From positions 1 through 64,000 of the forward strand of contig NZ_FOZX01000012.1 in assembly GCF_900116135.1 (NCBI RefSeq): 64,000 bases of DNA, read 5' to 3'. The position numbers were made by a program, and so were the translations under genes. This document shows, in pieces, positions 41,836 through 51,103 of this stretch. This stretch comes from Saccharopolyspora flava (GTDB taxonomy: Bacteria > Actinomycetota > Actinomycetes > Mycobacteriales > Pseudonocardiaceae). Within the stretch, counting starts at the first letter, position 1; each line of letters begins with the position of its first letter. The notes below the pieces were generated by a model. That model had not been told where the DNA came from. It saw nothing but the letters and a program-made list of their open reading frames with translations, and searched no databases.

Positions 41836-43907
41836 GCACCGACGTACTCCTGGAGCGGGCCAAGGGCCTGCTGCTGCGCACGATGACCTTCTACCGGGAC
41901 GACCCGCGCACCTCGACGTGGCTGCGGGACCGGCTGGAGCGGCTGGACCAGCCGCTGCGGATCGCGGTGAGCGGGCGGGTGAAGTCGGGCAAGTCGACGC
42001 TGATCAACGCGCTGATCGGCACCGACCTGGCGCCGACCGACGCCGAGGAGCGCACCCAGGTCACGACCTTCTACCAGTACGGGCCGGAGCCGAAGATCCT
42101 GGTGCACACGCCGCACGGCGCGGTGCAGAACGTTCCCGTGTCCACACTGGACTCGACGACGATCCGGGACCTGCAGCACTGGCGCCCGGACGAGGTCTCG
42201 CGGCTGGTCATCGAATCCCCCACCCCGGGGCTGGAAGCGATCACGCTGATCGAGACACCGGGCGTGGCCTCCGCGGCCGTGCAGGAGACCGGGCGGTCCG
42301 CGCTCGCGCAGATCCTGTCCGAGTCCGACGCCGTGCTCTACCTGACCCGCTACCCGCGGCAGACGGACCTGCAGTTCCTGCAGTCGGTCAACGAGCTGCA
42401 GACCGCGCGCAGCGTGCCGATCAACACCATCGTCGCGTTCTCCCGCGCCGACGAGACCGGCGACGGCGGCACCGACGCGCTGGCCGCGGCCGAGCGGATC
42501 GCCGAGCGCTACCGCACCGATCCGACGCTGAGCTCCTTCGCGCAGCACTTCATCCCGGTCGTGGGGCTGCTCGGGCAGGCCGCGTCGACGATGACCGAGG
42601 ACGACTTCAAGATCCTCGCCTACCTGTCGCGGCTGTCCGACACCGACCGGGAGACGCTGCTGCTGTCGGCGGAGCGGTTCATCAAGGCCGGTCTGGAGGC
42701 GGTCCCGTCGGAGATCCGGCAGCGGCTGCTGGAGCGCTTCGGCCACTACGGCATCGCCCGCTCGCTGGACCTGCTGCGCGGCGGCACGTCCACCGCCCAG
42801 CAGCTGCAGAAGGAGCTGCTGGAGACCAGCGGGCTCAACACCCTGCAGGAGACGCTGCACTCGCAGTTCGTGGACCGCCAGGACGCGCTGCGCGCCCGGT
42901 CCGCGCTGCTGGCCGTGGACATGGTGCTGCGCGCCAACCCGCGTCCCGGCGTGCAGCAGCTGCTCGGCGAGTTCGAGCGGGTGCTCAGCAACGCCCACGA
43001 GTGGAACGAGCTGCGCACGCTCTCCGCGCTGGACTCGGGGCAGATCCGGTTCGCCCGCCCGCTGCAGGCCGAGGCCAAGCGCCTGCTGGGCGCCTCGGGG
43101 CAGTCGCCGCACGCCCGGCTCGGCCTGGACGAGAACGCCCTGACCACCGACCTCGCCGACGAGGCCACCGCGGCCCTGTCCCGCTGGCGCGAGCAGACCG
43201 TCAACCCGCTGCTGGACCGGCCGCACCGCGACGCCGTCCGCACCGTCCTGCGCAGCGCGGAACGCGTCATCCTGCACCAGATCCAGAACCAGTCCCAGCA
43301 GCCCAACCGCGCCCAGCAGGCGGCCCAGGCTCAGGCACAGCAACAGGCTCAGCAGCAAGCGCAGGCGCAAGCCCAGGCCGAGGCCGAGCAGGCCAGGCGC
43401 GCGGCGGAAGCCGAACAGGCGAGGCAGGCGGAGCAGGCGCGCCAGGCCGCCGAGGCCGAACGCGCTCGCCAGGCGGCCGAAGCCGAGCAAGCCCGTCAGG
43501 CCGAGCAGGCCCGGCAAGCGGCGGAAGCCGAACGAGCCCGTCAGGCCGCCGAGGCCGAACGAGCCCGCCAAGCCGCCGAAGCCGAGCAGGCCAGGCAGGC
43601 CGCCGAAGCGGACCGAGCCCGCCAGGGCGAGTGGTCGACGCCGTCCCGCAGCGCCGACGACCCGAGCCGGACCCCGGCCACCCAGTTCCTGCAGCAGCAC
43701 GACCACCCGACGGGCCGCCGGGCCCTCCGCGACGTCGGCACCAGCACGGGCGGCCGGCGCCGAGCCCCGGAACCGGGCGAGAACCCGGGCCCGGCCCGCT
43801 CCCGCTCCAGCGTCAACCAACCCACCGGCAGCCACGCCAAACCGGACCCGGACGAGTCCCGCCACTACGTCGACCCCACCCCCTCAGGCCGCCACTCCCG
43901 AGGCTGA
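41832..43907 (+). CDS. iniC: IniC-like dynamin-family GTPase with coiled-coil extension
   Basis: 691 residues. GTPase motifs SGRVKSGKST (G1, 47-56), ERTQVTT (switch I), and IETPGVAS, where the G3 aspartate is glutamate. Residues 1-490 correspond to the whole of mycobacterial IniC (about 493). The extra 200 residues are a Gln/Ala/Glu/Arg heptad-like stretch (about 494-598, RQAAEAEQARQAEQA repeats), then a disordered basic tail. The ATG overlaps the iniA stop, so IniA and IniC are made together and may form a mixed polymer. Confidence 0.87.
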   Translation: MSTDVLLERAKGLLLRTMTFYRDDPRTSTWLRDRLERLDQPLRIAVSGRVKSGKSTLINALIGTDLAPTDAEERTQVTTFYQYGPEPKILVHTPHGAVQNVPVSTLDSTTIRDLQHWRPDEVSRLVIESPTPGLEAITLIETPGVASAAVQETGRSALAQILSESDAVLYLTRYPRQTDLQFLQSVNELQTARSVPINTIVAFSRADETGDGGTDALAAAERIAERYRTDPTLSSFAQHFIPVVGLLGQAASTMTEDDFKILAYLSRLSDTDRETLLLSAERFIKAGLEAVPSEIRQRLLERFGHYGIARSLDLLRGGTSTAQQLQKELLETSGLNTLQETLHSQFVDRQDALRARSALLAVDMVLRANPRPGVQQLLGEFERVLSNAHEWNELRTLSALDSGQIRFARPLQAEAKRLLGASGQSPHARLGLDENALTTDLADEATAALSRWREQTVNPLLDRPHRDAVRTVLRSAERVILHQIQNQSQQPNRAQQAAQAQAQQQAQQQAQAQAQAEAEQARRAAEAEQARQAEQARQAAEAERARQAAEAEQARQAEQARQAAEAERARQAAEAERARQAAEAEQARQAAEADRARQGEWSTPSRSADDPSRTPATQFLQQHDHPTGRRALRDVGTSTGGRRRAPEPGENPGPARSRSSVNQPTGSHAKPDPDESRHYVDPTPSGRHSRG
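43313..43625 (+). repeat. Low-complexity coiled-coil repeats in iniC
   Basis: Imperfect repeats of CAGGCGGCCGAAGCCGAA-type 18-21 base units, encoding R-Q-A-A-E-A-E. Prone to length changes between strains. Confidence 0.8.
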
Positions 43908-43920
43908 CCTCCTGCGGGGG

Positions 43921-45393
43921 CTACAGGGGGAGGTCTCGGAGGGTTTCGTGGAGCTGGTCGACGAGCGGGCGGCGGCGGGTGAGGACGTCGGCCGCCGCCG
44001 GGTCCGGGGTGGCACGGGAGTCGATCGTGACGAGTTCCGCGGCGTGGGCGAGGGAGTCGATCTCGCCGAGCGCCCGCCACGCCAGCAGGACCGCGCCGAG
44101 TCCTGAACCACCGCTGCCCTCGGCGAGGCCGAGCTCCATGTTCAGCGCGGAGGCGATGGTCTCGGCCCAGACCCGGCTGCGGAAGCCGCCGCCGGTGGCG
44201 CGGACCGCGCGCACCTCGGCACCGGCGTCGGTGACGGCGTCGCGCACCAGCGCGAGCTGCTGGGCGACTCCCTCGATCACCGCGCGGGTCATCTCGGCGC
44301 GGCCGTGCGAGCGGCGCAACCCGAGGAAAGCACCGGTCAGGCCCGGTTCCCACCAGGGCGCGCGCTCGCCGAGCAGGTACGGCAGGGCCATCAGCCCGTC
44401 CGCCCCGGCCGGGACCGCGGCGGCCTCGTCGAGCAGGTCGGCGACGTCCACGCCGAACGTCTCGGCGGCCCACTGGCCGACGACACCGCCGTTGCTGACC
44501 GCGCCGCCGATCACCCACAGGCCGTCGGCCAGCGCGTAGCTGAAGGTGCGGCAGCGGTCGTCCACGCCGGGCTCGTCGCGGGTCACCCGCAGCGCACCGC
44601 TGGTTCCCAGCGACAGCGCCGCCACCCCCGGCGCCACCGCGCCCACGCCCAGGTTCGCCAGCGGCCCGTCTCCCCCGCCGAGCACGACGGGCAGGCCGAC
44701 CGGCAGCCCGGCGGCCTCGGCGACCCGCGAGCCGAGCGGGACGGTCGCGGTCGGCTCGCGGAGCTCGGGCAGCTGCTCGGCGCGGATGCCGGCGACCTCC
44801 AGCGCGGGCTCGTGCCAGCGCAGCGTGCGCATGTCCTGCAGTCCGCTGCCGGAGCTCAGCGAGTGCTCGGTGACGAACTCGCCGGTGAAAGCGGTGACCA
44901 CGAAATCCTTGAGCGCGCACCAGCGTTCGACGGCACCGATGTCGGCCCCGCCCGAGGTCAGCCAGGCCAGCTTCACCATGACCGACTGGGTGTGCACGGG
45001 GGTTCCGGTCGCGCGGTGCAGCGCGGAGGCCGTCCCGGGCTCGGCCCGCAACCGGGCGGCGACCTCGGCGGCGCGGGTGTCGGCCCAGTTGAACGCGGGC
45101 GTCGCCGGTACGCCCCGGGAGTCCAGCCCGACCAGGGTGTGCATCGCGCTGCTGAACGACAGCCCGGCGACCTCGTGGCCCTGCTCCCGGGCCCACGTCG
45201 CGCACTCGGCCAGCGCCCCGATCGCGGCCTCGAGCACCTGGGCGGCGTCCTGGGTGGCCTCACCCGGCTCGTCCGTGCGCAGCGGGTATCCGCGCTCGGT
45301 GGTGTGCAGGACCCGGGCATCGGTGCCCGCGGCGACGACCTTGGTTGCAGTGGTGCCGAGGTCGACACCCAGCACGACCGGGACAGAACTCAT
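43921..45393 (-). CDS. FGGY-family carbohydrate kinase, gluconokinase-like
   Basis: 490 residues. GVDLGTTATKVV (phosphate-binding loop), SFSSAMHTLVGLD, FNWADTRAAE and GTSGALRVT match gluconate kinases of the GntK FGGY type better than xylulokinase or glycerol kinase. Adenosine motif ATGGGFRSRVWAE. Would phosphorylate gluconate to 6-phosphogluconate in the cytoplasm. ATG 45393. It converges with iniC with only 13 bases between stops; the stretch GACCTCC...GGAGGTC there (43907-43937) may terminate both. Confidence 0.78.
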   Translation of the reverse strand: MSSVPVVLGVDLGTTATKVVAAGTDARVLHTTERGYPLRTDEPGEATQDAAQVLEAAIGALAECATWAREQGHEVAGLSFSSAMHTLVGLDSRGVPATPAFNWADTRAAEVAARLRAEPGTASALHRATGTPVHTQSVMVKLAWLTSGGADIGAVERWCALKDFVVTAFTGEFVTEHSLSSGSGLQDMRTLRWHEPALEVAGIRAEQLPELREPTATVPLGSRVAEAAGLPVGLPVVLGGGDGPLANLGVGAVAPGVAALSLGTSGALRVTRDEPGVDDRCRTFSYALADGLWVIGGAVSNGGVVGQWAAETFGVDVADLLDEAAAVPAGADGLMALPYLLGERAPWWEPGLTGAFLGLRRSHGRAEMTRAVIEGVAQQLALVRDAVTDAGAEVRAVRATGGGFRSRVWAETIASALNMELGLAEGSGGSGLGAVLLAWRALGEIDSLAHAAELVTIDSRATPDPAAADVLTRRRPLVDQLHETLRDLPL

Positions 45394-45449
45394 GCCACGA
45401 ACCTATCCGCCGCCATCGCAGCAGCTCAGCCCAGGCATGGTGCCCGGAA

Positions 45450-46022
45450 TCACGTCCGCTTCGGCACGATCCGCGTCGCCAGCGAATCAAGATCGATCCG
45501 CAGGTCGAACGGCTCCCCGGTCATGAACACCCCCGTGCCGTTGAAGTCCTCCTTGTAGACGCCGTCGACCAAGCGTTGAGCGATGAGCCTCGGATGGTCG
45601 GCGATGTCCAGGATCCAGTAGAACGGAATCCCGGCCTCGGCGTACTCGGCGCGCTTGACGAGATTGTCCACGCGCTTCGAACCGGGGGACAGCACCTCGA
45701 CGGCGAGCGCGACGTCCTGCGCGTGATACCTGACCGGCTTCTCCAGAACCCGGTCCAAGCCCAGCACGATGACGTCCGGAATCCGGATCGTTGGCGGGTA
45801 GGTCTGCTGGATCACGACTTCAGGCTCGCTGACCGTCGCCCAGCCCTCGGGCAGAATCCGATCGAGCACAGCAGAAAGTCGGGTGAGTACGAACTGGTGG
45901 AAGCCAGCGGCTTTCGGGGTCACTTGGAGGACGCCTTCCTGGAGCTCGTAGCGCCGCGAGTTGTCCTCGGGGAGTTCGTCGAACTCCGCCAAGGTCATCA
46001 GGTGGTCGGGCCAGGTCATCAC
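45450..46022 (-). CDS. Uma2 family (DUF820) PD-(D/E)XK nuclease-like protein
   Basis: About 190 residues. Uma2 landmarks: LTRLSAVLDRIL, RIPDVIVLGLD (catalytic Asp), ALAVEVLSPGSKRVDNLVKRAEYAEAG, cited for E-V-L-S-P and D-x6-K, and PFYWILD. Restriction-endonuclease-like fold, role unknown, frequent in multicellular bacteria. GGAGG at 46034-46030 favours GTG 46022 or ATG 46019 over ATG 46028, which is only one base away. Not linked to any visible methylase or transposase. Confidence 0.83.
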   Translation of the reverse strand: MMTWPDHLMTLAEFDELPEDNSRRYELQEGVLQVTPKAAGFHQFVLTRLSAVLDRILPEGWATVSEPEVVIQQTYPPTIRIPDVIVLGLDRVLEKPVRYHAQDVALAVEVLSPGSKRVDNLVKRAEYAEAGIPFYWILDIADHPRLIAQRLVDGVYKEDFNGTGVFMTGEPFDLRIDLDSLATRIVPKRT

Positions 46023-46123
46023 GGACATGCCTCCACTAATAGCCGCGCCGATCACGCGCTCCAAGCTCCACGAAGGACAAACGCACGTTCGAGTGGTTCT
46101 TGAATCCACCGCACCGCAACAAT

Positions 46124-46165
46124 AAGGGCGCCCACCCCCTGTGGCCAGGGAGAACGGGCGCCCTT
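46124..46165 (-). terminator. Terminator after asd
   Basis: AAGGGCGCCC (46124-46133) and GGGCGCCCTT (46156-46165) pair exactly; on the minus strand the stem is followed by ATTGTT. Confidence 0.7.
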
Positions 46166-46184
46166 GTCGGCGGAAGTGATCAGG

Positions 46185-47237
46185 TCACTTGGCGAGGGTT
46201 TCGGCGATCTCGTAGGTGTTGAGGGCCGCGCCCTTGCGGAGGTTGTCGCCGCAGACGAAGAAGTCCAGCGTGTTCGGGAAGTCCAGCGCCTGGCGGACGC
46301 GACCGACGTGGGTCGGGTCGGCGCCGACGACGGCCGCCGGGGTCGGGAACACGCCGTTGTCGTGGTCGTCGTCCAGCACGATCGTCGGCTGCTCGGAGAA
46401 GAGCTTGTGCGCCTGCTCCACCGAGACCTCGCGCTCGAAGGTGGCGTGCACCGCCAGCGAGTGCGTGGTCAGCACCGGCACGCGGACGCAGGTCGCCGAG
46501 ACCTTCAGCTCCGGGATGCCCAGGATCTTGCGGGACTCGTTGCGGACCTTGAGCTCCTCGGAGGTCCAGCCGTCGTCCTTGCGGGAACCCGCCCACGGGA
46601 CGACGTTGAGCGCCAGCGGTGCCTTGAACGGCGTCTCGGCGGACAGCCCGGCCGCGGCCAGCGCCTCGGCGACGTCACCGCCGCGAACGCCGACCTGCTT
46701 GCCCGCCACCGCTTCCAGCTCCGCGTAGAGCCGGTCGATGCCTTCCTGACCAGCGCCGGAAGCGGCCTGGTAGGAGGAGACGACCAGTTCGCGCAGGCCG
46801 AACTCGCGGTGCAGCGCGCCCAGCGCCGCCATCATCGACAGCGTGGTGCAGTTCGGGTTGGCGATGATGCCCTTGGGGCGCTCGTGCACCTTCTCCGGGT
46901 TGACCTCGGGCACCACCAGCGGCACCTCGGGGTCCATCCGGAACGCGCCGGAGTTGTCGACCGCGACGGCTCCGCGCGAGGCGGCCACCGGGGCCCACTC
47001 GGCGGAGATCTCGTCCGGCACGTCGAACAGCGCGATGTCCACGCCGTCGAAGGCCTCCGGGGCCAGGGCGACCACGGTGCGCTCCTCGCCGCGCACGGTG
47101 ATCTTCTTGCCCGCCGACCGCGCGGAGGCGATCAGCCGGATCTCGCCCCACGGCACCGAGTCCCGGTTGTTGATGATGTCGATCATGACGGTTCCGACGG
47201 CGCCGGTGGCGCCGACGATCGCGAGCGTGGGTGCCAT
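46185..47237 (-). CDS. asd: Aspartate-semialdehyde dehydrogenase
   Basis: 350 residues. [12 protein letters not shown] binds NADP; catalytic Cys130 is in NPNCTT; SGAFRMD and [10 protein letters not shown] are further family signatures. Reduces aspartyl phosphate to aspartate semialdehyde for lysine/DAP, threonine, methionine and isoleucine. ATG 47237 overlaps the lysC stop by one base; the pair forms the classic actinobacterial lysC-asd operon. A terminator follows. Confidence 0.97.
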   Translation of the reverse strand: MAPTLAIVGATGAVGTVMIDIINNRDSVPWGEIRLIASARSAGKKITVRGEERTVVALAPEAFDGVDIALFDVPDEISAEWAPVAASRGAVAVDNSGAFRMDPEVPLVVPEVNPEKVHERPKGIIANPNCTTLSMMAALGALHREFGLRELVVSSYQAASGAGQEGIDRLYAELEAVAGKQVGVRGGDVAEALAAAGLSAETPFKAPLALNVVPWAGSRKDDGWTSEELKVRNESRKILGIPELKVSATCVRVPVLTTHSLAVHATFEREVSVEQAHKLFSEQPTIVLDDDHDNGVFPTPAAVVGADPTHVGRVRQALDFPNTLDFFVCGDNLRKGAALNTYEIAETLAK

Positions 47238-47755
47238 CAGCGACCACTCCCCGCGTACACGACCGCTTCCTCGTCGCCGCCCAGCTCGAAGGCGTTGTGC
47301 AGCGCGCTCACCGCGGTGTCGAGCTGGGTGTCCTGGATCAGCACCGAGATGCGGATCTCCGAGGTGTTGATGATGTCGATGTTGACGCCGGCGTTGAACA
47401 GCGCCTCGCAGAAGGTCGCCGTCACGCCCGGGTGCGAGCGCATGCCCGCGCCGACCAGCGAGACCTTGCCGACCTGGTCGTCGTAGACGACCTCCTCGAA
47501 GCCGACCTCCGCGGAGATCTTCTCCAGCTCGGCCACGGCCACCGCGCCGTTGCTGCGCGCCACCGTGAAGGTGATGTCGGTCTTGCCGGACGCGGTGCCG
47601 GAGACGTTCTGCAGCACCATGTCGATGTCGATCTCGGCGTCGGCGACCACGCGGAAGATGCGGCCCGCGACGCCCGGGTTGTCCGGCACACCGCGCACGG
47701 TGACCTTGGCCTCCGACCGGTCGTGCGAGACGCCGGTGATCATCGCCTGTTCCAC
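47237..47755 (-). CDS. lysC: Aspartate kinase, beta subunit (internal in-frame start)
   Basis: An internal GTG (47755) has GGAGG (47768-47764) at eight bases. Translation from it gives 172 residues, exactly the size of the beta subunit in Corynebacterium glutamicum, covering the ACT domains. The alpha2-beta2 enzyme binds its inhibitors at these subunits. Confidence 0.8.
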   Translation of the reverse strand: MEQAMITGVSHDRSEAKVTVRGVPDNPGVAGRIFRVVADAEIDIDMVLQNVSGTASGKTDITFTVARSNGAVAVAELEKISAEVGFEEVVYDDQVGKVSLVGAGMRSHPGVTATFCEALFNAGVNIDIINTSEIRISVLIQDTQLDTAVSALHNAFELGGDEEAVVYAGSGR

Positions 47756-48502
47756 GGAAAGGTCCTCCACTGAACCGGACACTGTCGTGCCGGGCTTGGG
47801 CGAGTAAGACGAGCGGACGTGCAGCGGCACGCCGTAGCGGCGGGCGTACTCCACCGCGCGCAGGTGCAGCACCTTCGCGCCGGTGGCGGCCATCTCGAGC
47901 ATCTCCTCGTAGGTGATGTGCTCGAGGTGCTTGGCGTCGGGCACGATGCGCGGATCCGCCGTGTAGACGCCGTCGACGTCGGTGTAGATCTCGCACACGT
48001 CGGCGTTCATGGCGGCGGCGACCGCGACCGCGGTGGTGTCCGAACCGCCGCGTCCGAGCGTGGTGATGTCCTTGGTGTCCTGCGAGACGCCCTGGAACCC
48101 GGCGACGAGCGCCACCTGGCCCTCGGCCAGGGCCTCCTGGATGCGTCCCGGGGTGACGTCGACGATGCGCGCGTTCTGGTGCGCCGACGTGGTGATCATG
48201 CCGGCCTGCGAGCCGGTGAACGACTGGGCTTCCACGCCGAGCGACTCGACGGCCATCGCGACCAGCGCGTTGGAGATCCGCTCTCCCGCGGTCAGCAGCA
48301 TGTCGAGTTCCCGCTCCGGCGGCGCCGGGTTGACCTGTTTGGCGAGGTCGAGCAGCTCGTCAGTGGTGTCACCCATCGCGGAGCAGACGACCACGACGTC
48401 GTTGCCCGCTTTGCGGGTCTCGACGATGCGTTCGGCGACCCGTTTGATGCGATCAGCACTCTCGAGTGAGGAACCGCCGTACTTCTGGACGACGAGCGCC
48501 AC
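47237..48502 (-). CDS. lysC: Aspartate kinase, alpha subunit
   Basis: 421 residues, the same length as the corynebacterial and mycobacterial enzyme. [11 protein letters not shown] (ATP/substrate), [11 protein letters not shown] and [14 protein letters not shown] in the kinase domain; two ACT domains from about residue 265 mediate lysine plus threonine feedback. GTG 48502 with GAGGAGG ten bases upstream. Contains an internal start for the beta subunit. Confidence 0.97.
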   Translation of the reverse strand: MALVVQKYGGSSLESADRIKRVAERIVETRKAGNDVVVVCSAMGDTTDELLDLAKQVNPAPPERELDMLLTAGERISNALVAMAVESLGVEAQSFTGSQAGMITTSAHQNARIVDVTPGRIQEALAEGQVALVAGFQGVSQDTKDITTLGRGGSDTTAVAVAAAMNADVCEIYTDVDGVYTADPRIVPDAKHLEHITYEEMLEMAATGAKVLHLRAVEYARRYGVPLHVRSSYSPKPGTTVSGSVEDLSVEQAMITGVSHDRSEAKVTVRGVPDNPGVAGRIFRVVADAEIDIDMVLQNVSGTASGKTDITFTVARSNGAVAVAELEKISAEVGFEEVVYDDQVGKVSLVGAGMRSHPGVTATFCEALFNAGVNIDIINTSEIRISVLIQDTQLDTAVSALHNAFELGGDEEAVVYAGSGR

Positions 48503-48779
48503 GTGAAACAAACCTCCTCGACCGCTGCGGCCGTCCCGGGCACGGGGTTTCCCCGCACTGACACCGGGTGGACGAAGAGCAGTGGCGCACCCGGTTTCGC
48601 AGGTGCGTCCTCCGCCCCGCGACCGGGCGGAGGCAGCGTCGGCCGATCCCGGCCGAAACGGCCTTCTACCAGGTCGCTCCGCTGCCGGACTAGCCTACCG
48701 ACCACCGGGGGTGAACCCCAATCACGAACGTCACGTCTACTCTGTGGGACGCGATTGTCGACAAGAGCGGAGCGTAGGG

Positions 48780-50021
48780 TTGTCCACCACGCAGGGCGCG
48801 CTGGAACCACCCCTGGGGGATACCGGAAACACTGCGGCTACGCAGCGGAAACAGCGGACATTCCGCCCGACCGCCGGAGCACGGCTCGGCACACCGCGGC
48901 AACGCCGGATGATCATCGCGCTGACCCCGGCTGTGGTCTACCTCGCAATCCGGCTGGTGGGACTGCTGGTCCTGGCCTGGTTGTCGGCGGTGCACGACGA
49001 GTCGCTGCTGGACAACCTGAACTCCTGGGACGGGCAGTGGTACACCGAGATCGCCGCCCACGGTTACGGCGGCGTGAACCCCAGCATGGTCGACGGGTTC
49101 GGACACCGGTACCCGGAGACTCCGCTCGCGTTCTTCCCCGGATATCCGCTGCTCATCATGGCCATCGCGGCGATCCCCGGCGTGTCGACCATCGGCGCGG
49201 CGATCACCGCCAGCCTGGTCTGCGGCGTCTTCGCCGCCTACGGCCTCGCGCGGCTCGGTGAGCGGCTCGGCGGCTCCCGGCGGGTGGGGCTGCTGCTGGT
49301 CGTGCTGTTCGCGGCGGCGCCGATGTCGGTGGTGCTGTCGATGGCCTACTCCGAAGCGCTGTTCTGCGCGCTGTCGATCTGGGCGCTCATCGGCGTCGTC
49401 GAGCGCAACTGGCCGCTGGCCGGGCTGTGCTGCGCTGCCGCCGGGCTGATCCGGCCGACCGCCGCCGCGCTGGTCGGGGTGATCGGGCTGGCCGCGGTGA
49501 TCTCCATCGTGCAGCGCCGGGACTCCTGGCGGCCGTGGCTGGCGATGCTGCTCGCACCGCTCGGCATGATCGTCTACATCGGCTGGGTCGGGGCGCAGAC
49601 CGGCAAGCTCAACGGTTACTTCGAGCTCCAGGCGCGCGGCTGGAGCTCGGCCTTCGACGGTGGCGCGACGACCGCGCAGTTCGTCGTCGAAGCGCTCACC
49701 GAGGACAAGTCGGTGTTCGAGACCTTCACCGTCTGGGTGGTCCTGACCGCGCTGGTCCTGATGGCGCTGTGCCTGTGGCACCGGCTGCCGTGGCCGCTGG
49801 TGCTGTTCGCCGCGGCCGTGCTGGTGCTGGACCTGGGCTCGGACGGCCTGATGTACTCGAAGGTGCGGTTGATGTTGCCGGCGTTCCCGCTGCTCATCCC
49901 GGTCGCGATCGGCCTGAGCAAGCGGCGCCCGGCCACCGCCGCGACGACGGCGCTGCTGCTGGTCTTCTTCGGCTCCTGGCTGGGGGCCTACTCGCTGACC
50001 GCCTGGCAGTACGCCATCTGA
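48780..50021 (+). CDS. PIG-V-like polytopic mannosyl/glycosyltransferase
   Basis: About 413 residues, ten or more transmembrane helices. The first outside loop carries NSWDGQWYTEIAAHGY, the catalytic-Asp loop seen in PIG-V and other C-type, polyprenyl-phosphate-sugar-dependent transferases. Polar N-terminus of about 43 residues. Start uncertain: TTG 48780, GTG 48744 (just after TACTCT 48738-48743) and ATG 48909 are all in frame. Divergent from lysC. Probably adds mannose to an envelope glycan or lipid; acceptor unknown. Confidence 0.72.
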   Translation: MSTTQGALEPPLGDTGNTAATQRKQRTFRPTAGARLGTPRQRRMIIALTPAVVYLAIRLVGLLVLAWLSAVHDESLLDNLNSWDGQWYTEIAAHGYGGVNPSMVDGFGHRYPETPLAFFPGYPLLIMAIAAIPGVSTIGAAITASLVCGVFAAYGLARLGERLGGSRRVGLLLVVLFAAAPMSVVLSMAYSEALFCALSIWALIGVVERNWPLAGLCCAAAGLIRPTAAALVGVIGLAAVISIVQRRDSWRPWLAMLLAPLGMIVYIGWVGAQTGKLNGYFELQARGWSSAFDGGATTAQFVVEALTEDKSVFETFTVWVVLTALVLMALCLWHRLPWPLVLFAAAVLVLDLGSDGLMYSKVRLMLPAFPLLIPVAIGLSKRRPATAATTALLLVFFGSWLGAYSLTAWQYAI

Positions 50022-50040
50022 GCACCCTCGGGAGGTTTCG

Positions 50041-50640
50041 GTGACCGAACTGGACAAGACCGCGGACTCGTCCGTCCCGCTGCACCCGCTGCTGGCGACG
50101 CGCTGGAGCCCGCGCGCGCTGAACCCGTCGGCGACCATCGGCGACGAGCAGTTCACCGCGCTGTTCGAGGCGGCCCGCTGGGCGCCGTCCTGGGGCAACA
50201 CCCAGCCGGCGCGGTTCATCGCGGCCCGCCGCGGCGAACCGACCTTCGACCGCATCCACGGCACCCTGTCGCGGGGCAACAAGAGCTGGGCGGGCGACGC
50301 GGCGGCGCTGGCGATCGGCGTCGCGCGGTCGGTCAACGACGAGGGCGAACCGATGCCCTACGGCGAGTACGGGCTCGGGCTGGCCACCGAGAACCTGGTC
50401 CTGCAGGCGGTCGCGGAAGGTTTCCACGCCCACCAGATGGCGGGCTTCGACCGCGAGGCGGCCCGCGTCGAGTTCGCGATCCCGGACGACTTCGAGCCGC
50501 TGGTCGCGATCGCCGTCGGCGAGCTCGGGGACCTCGACGGGATGCCGGACCGCCTGGTCGAGAAGGAACTCCGCCCCCGCGCCCGGCACCCCCTCGCCGA
50601 CCTCGTCTTCACCGACACCTGGGGCACACCCCTGTTCTGA
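50041..50640 (+). CDS. Nitroreductase family protein
   Basis: 199 residues. FMN-binding features TRWSPRALNP (R-S-x-R-x-F-type), EAARWAPSWGNTQPARF and GLATENLVLQAVAEG. GGGAGG lies eight bases before GTG 50041, within 20 bases of the upstream stop, so it may be co-transcribed. Typical enzymes reduce nitro groups, quinones or flavins using NAD(P)H. Followed by a family A palindrome. Confidence 0.88.
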   Translation: MTELDKTADSSVPLHPLLATRWSPRALNPSATIGDEQFTALFEAARWAPSWGNTQPARFIAARRGEPTFDRIHGTLSRGNKSWAGDAAALAIGVARSVNDEGEPMPYGEYGLGLATENLVLQAVAEGFHAHQMAGFDREAARVEFAIPDDFEPLVAIAVGELGDLDGMPDRLVEKELRPRARHPLADLVFTDTWGTPLF

Positions 50641-50644
50641 CGGT

Positions 50645-50690
50645 CTCGTGGGTGGGGGGAAGTTTTCATGAAAACTTCCCCCCACCCCCC
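50645..50690. repeat. Dispersed palindrome, family A, copy 3
   Basis: Perfect 30-bp palindrome at 50654-50683 (half-site GGGGGGAAGTTTTCA). Flanking TCTCGTGGG is the reverse of the CCCACGAGA beside copies 1 and 2, so this copy is inverted. Confidence 0.9.
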
Positions 50691-50757
50691 GGGACCACGG
50701 GGGATCGTCCGAGGTCAGGGGCGTCACAAGACCGATCGAGACCGCCCGCTCACCCGA

Positions 50758-50770
50758 TATGGTGAGCCGC
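50758..50770 (+). promoter_or_regulatory. -10 box of the PadR gene
   Basis: TATGGT (50758-50763) is seven bases before ATG 50771; the upstream ATG at 50759 is within this box. Confidence 0.5.
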
Positions 50771-51103
50771 ATGAAGGCGGACGCGGTGCGAGGGCACCTG
50801 GACGGACTGCTGCTCGCCGTGCTCGAAGCCGGCCCGCTGCACGGCTACGCGATCATCACCTCGGTGCTCAACCGCAGCGGTGGCGCGCTCGACCTGCGCA
50901 CCGGCACGATCTACCCCGCGCTCAAACGCCTCGAACGCCTCGGCCTGCTCGCCAGCAGCTGGGAAGCCGTCGGTGCGCGACGCCGTCGGCGTTGCTACCG
51001 GCTCACCGACGCCGGACGGCGCAGTCTGGCCGGGGAACGCGCTGACTGGCGGGAGTTCACCGCCGCGATCAGCGCAGTGCTCAACCCCAGGAGCCCAGCG
51101 TGA
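50771..51103 (+). CDS. PadR-family transcriptional regulator
   Basis: 110 residues. Winged helix with LLLAVLEAGPLHGYAII, RTGTIYPALKRLERLGLL and RRRCYRLTDAGRRSL, the PadR signature. ATG 50771 is the leaderless start; the stop overlaps the next start (GTGA). PadR partner genes are usually the target. Here the partner is a membrane protein with a PadR-associated prefix domain, a common two-gene module. Confidence 0.92.
   Translation: MKADAVRGHLDGLLLAVLEAGPLHGYAIITSVLNRSGGALDLRTGTIYPALKRLERLGLLASSWEAVGARRRRRCYRLTDAGRRSLAGERADWREFTAAISAVLNPRSPA

Noticed and set aside
43313..43625. Regular repeats as a CRISPR array
   Set aside because: Units are 18-21 bases, imperfect, without spacers, and in frame with a coiled-coil tail of iniC.
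45450..46022. Uma2 gene as part of an insertion sequence
   Set aside because: No inverted-repeat ends or target duplication around it and no transposase; Uma2 genes are usually stand-alone.
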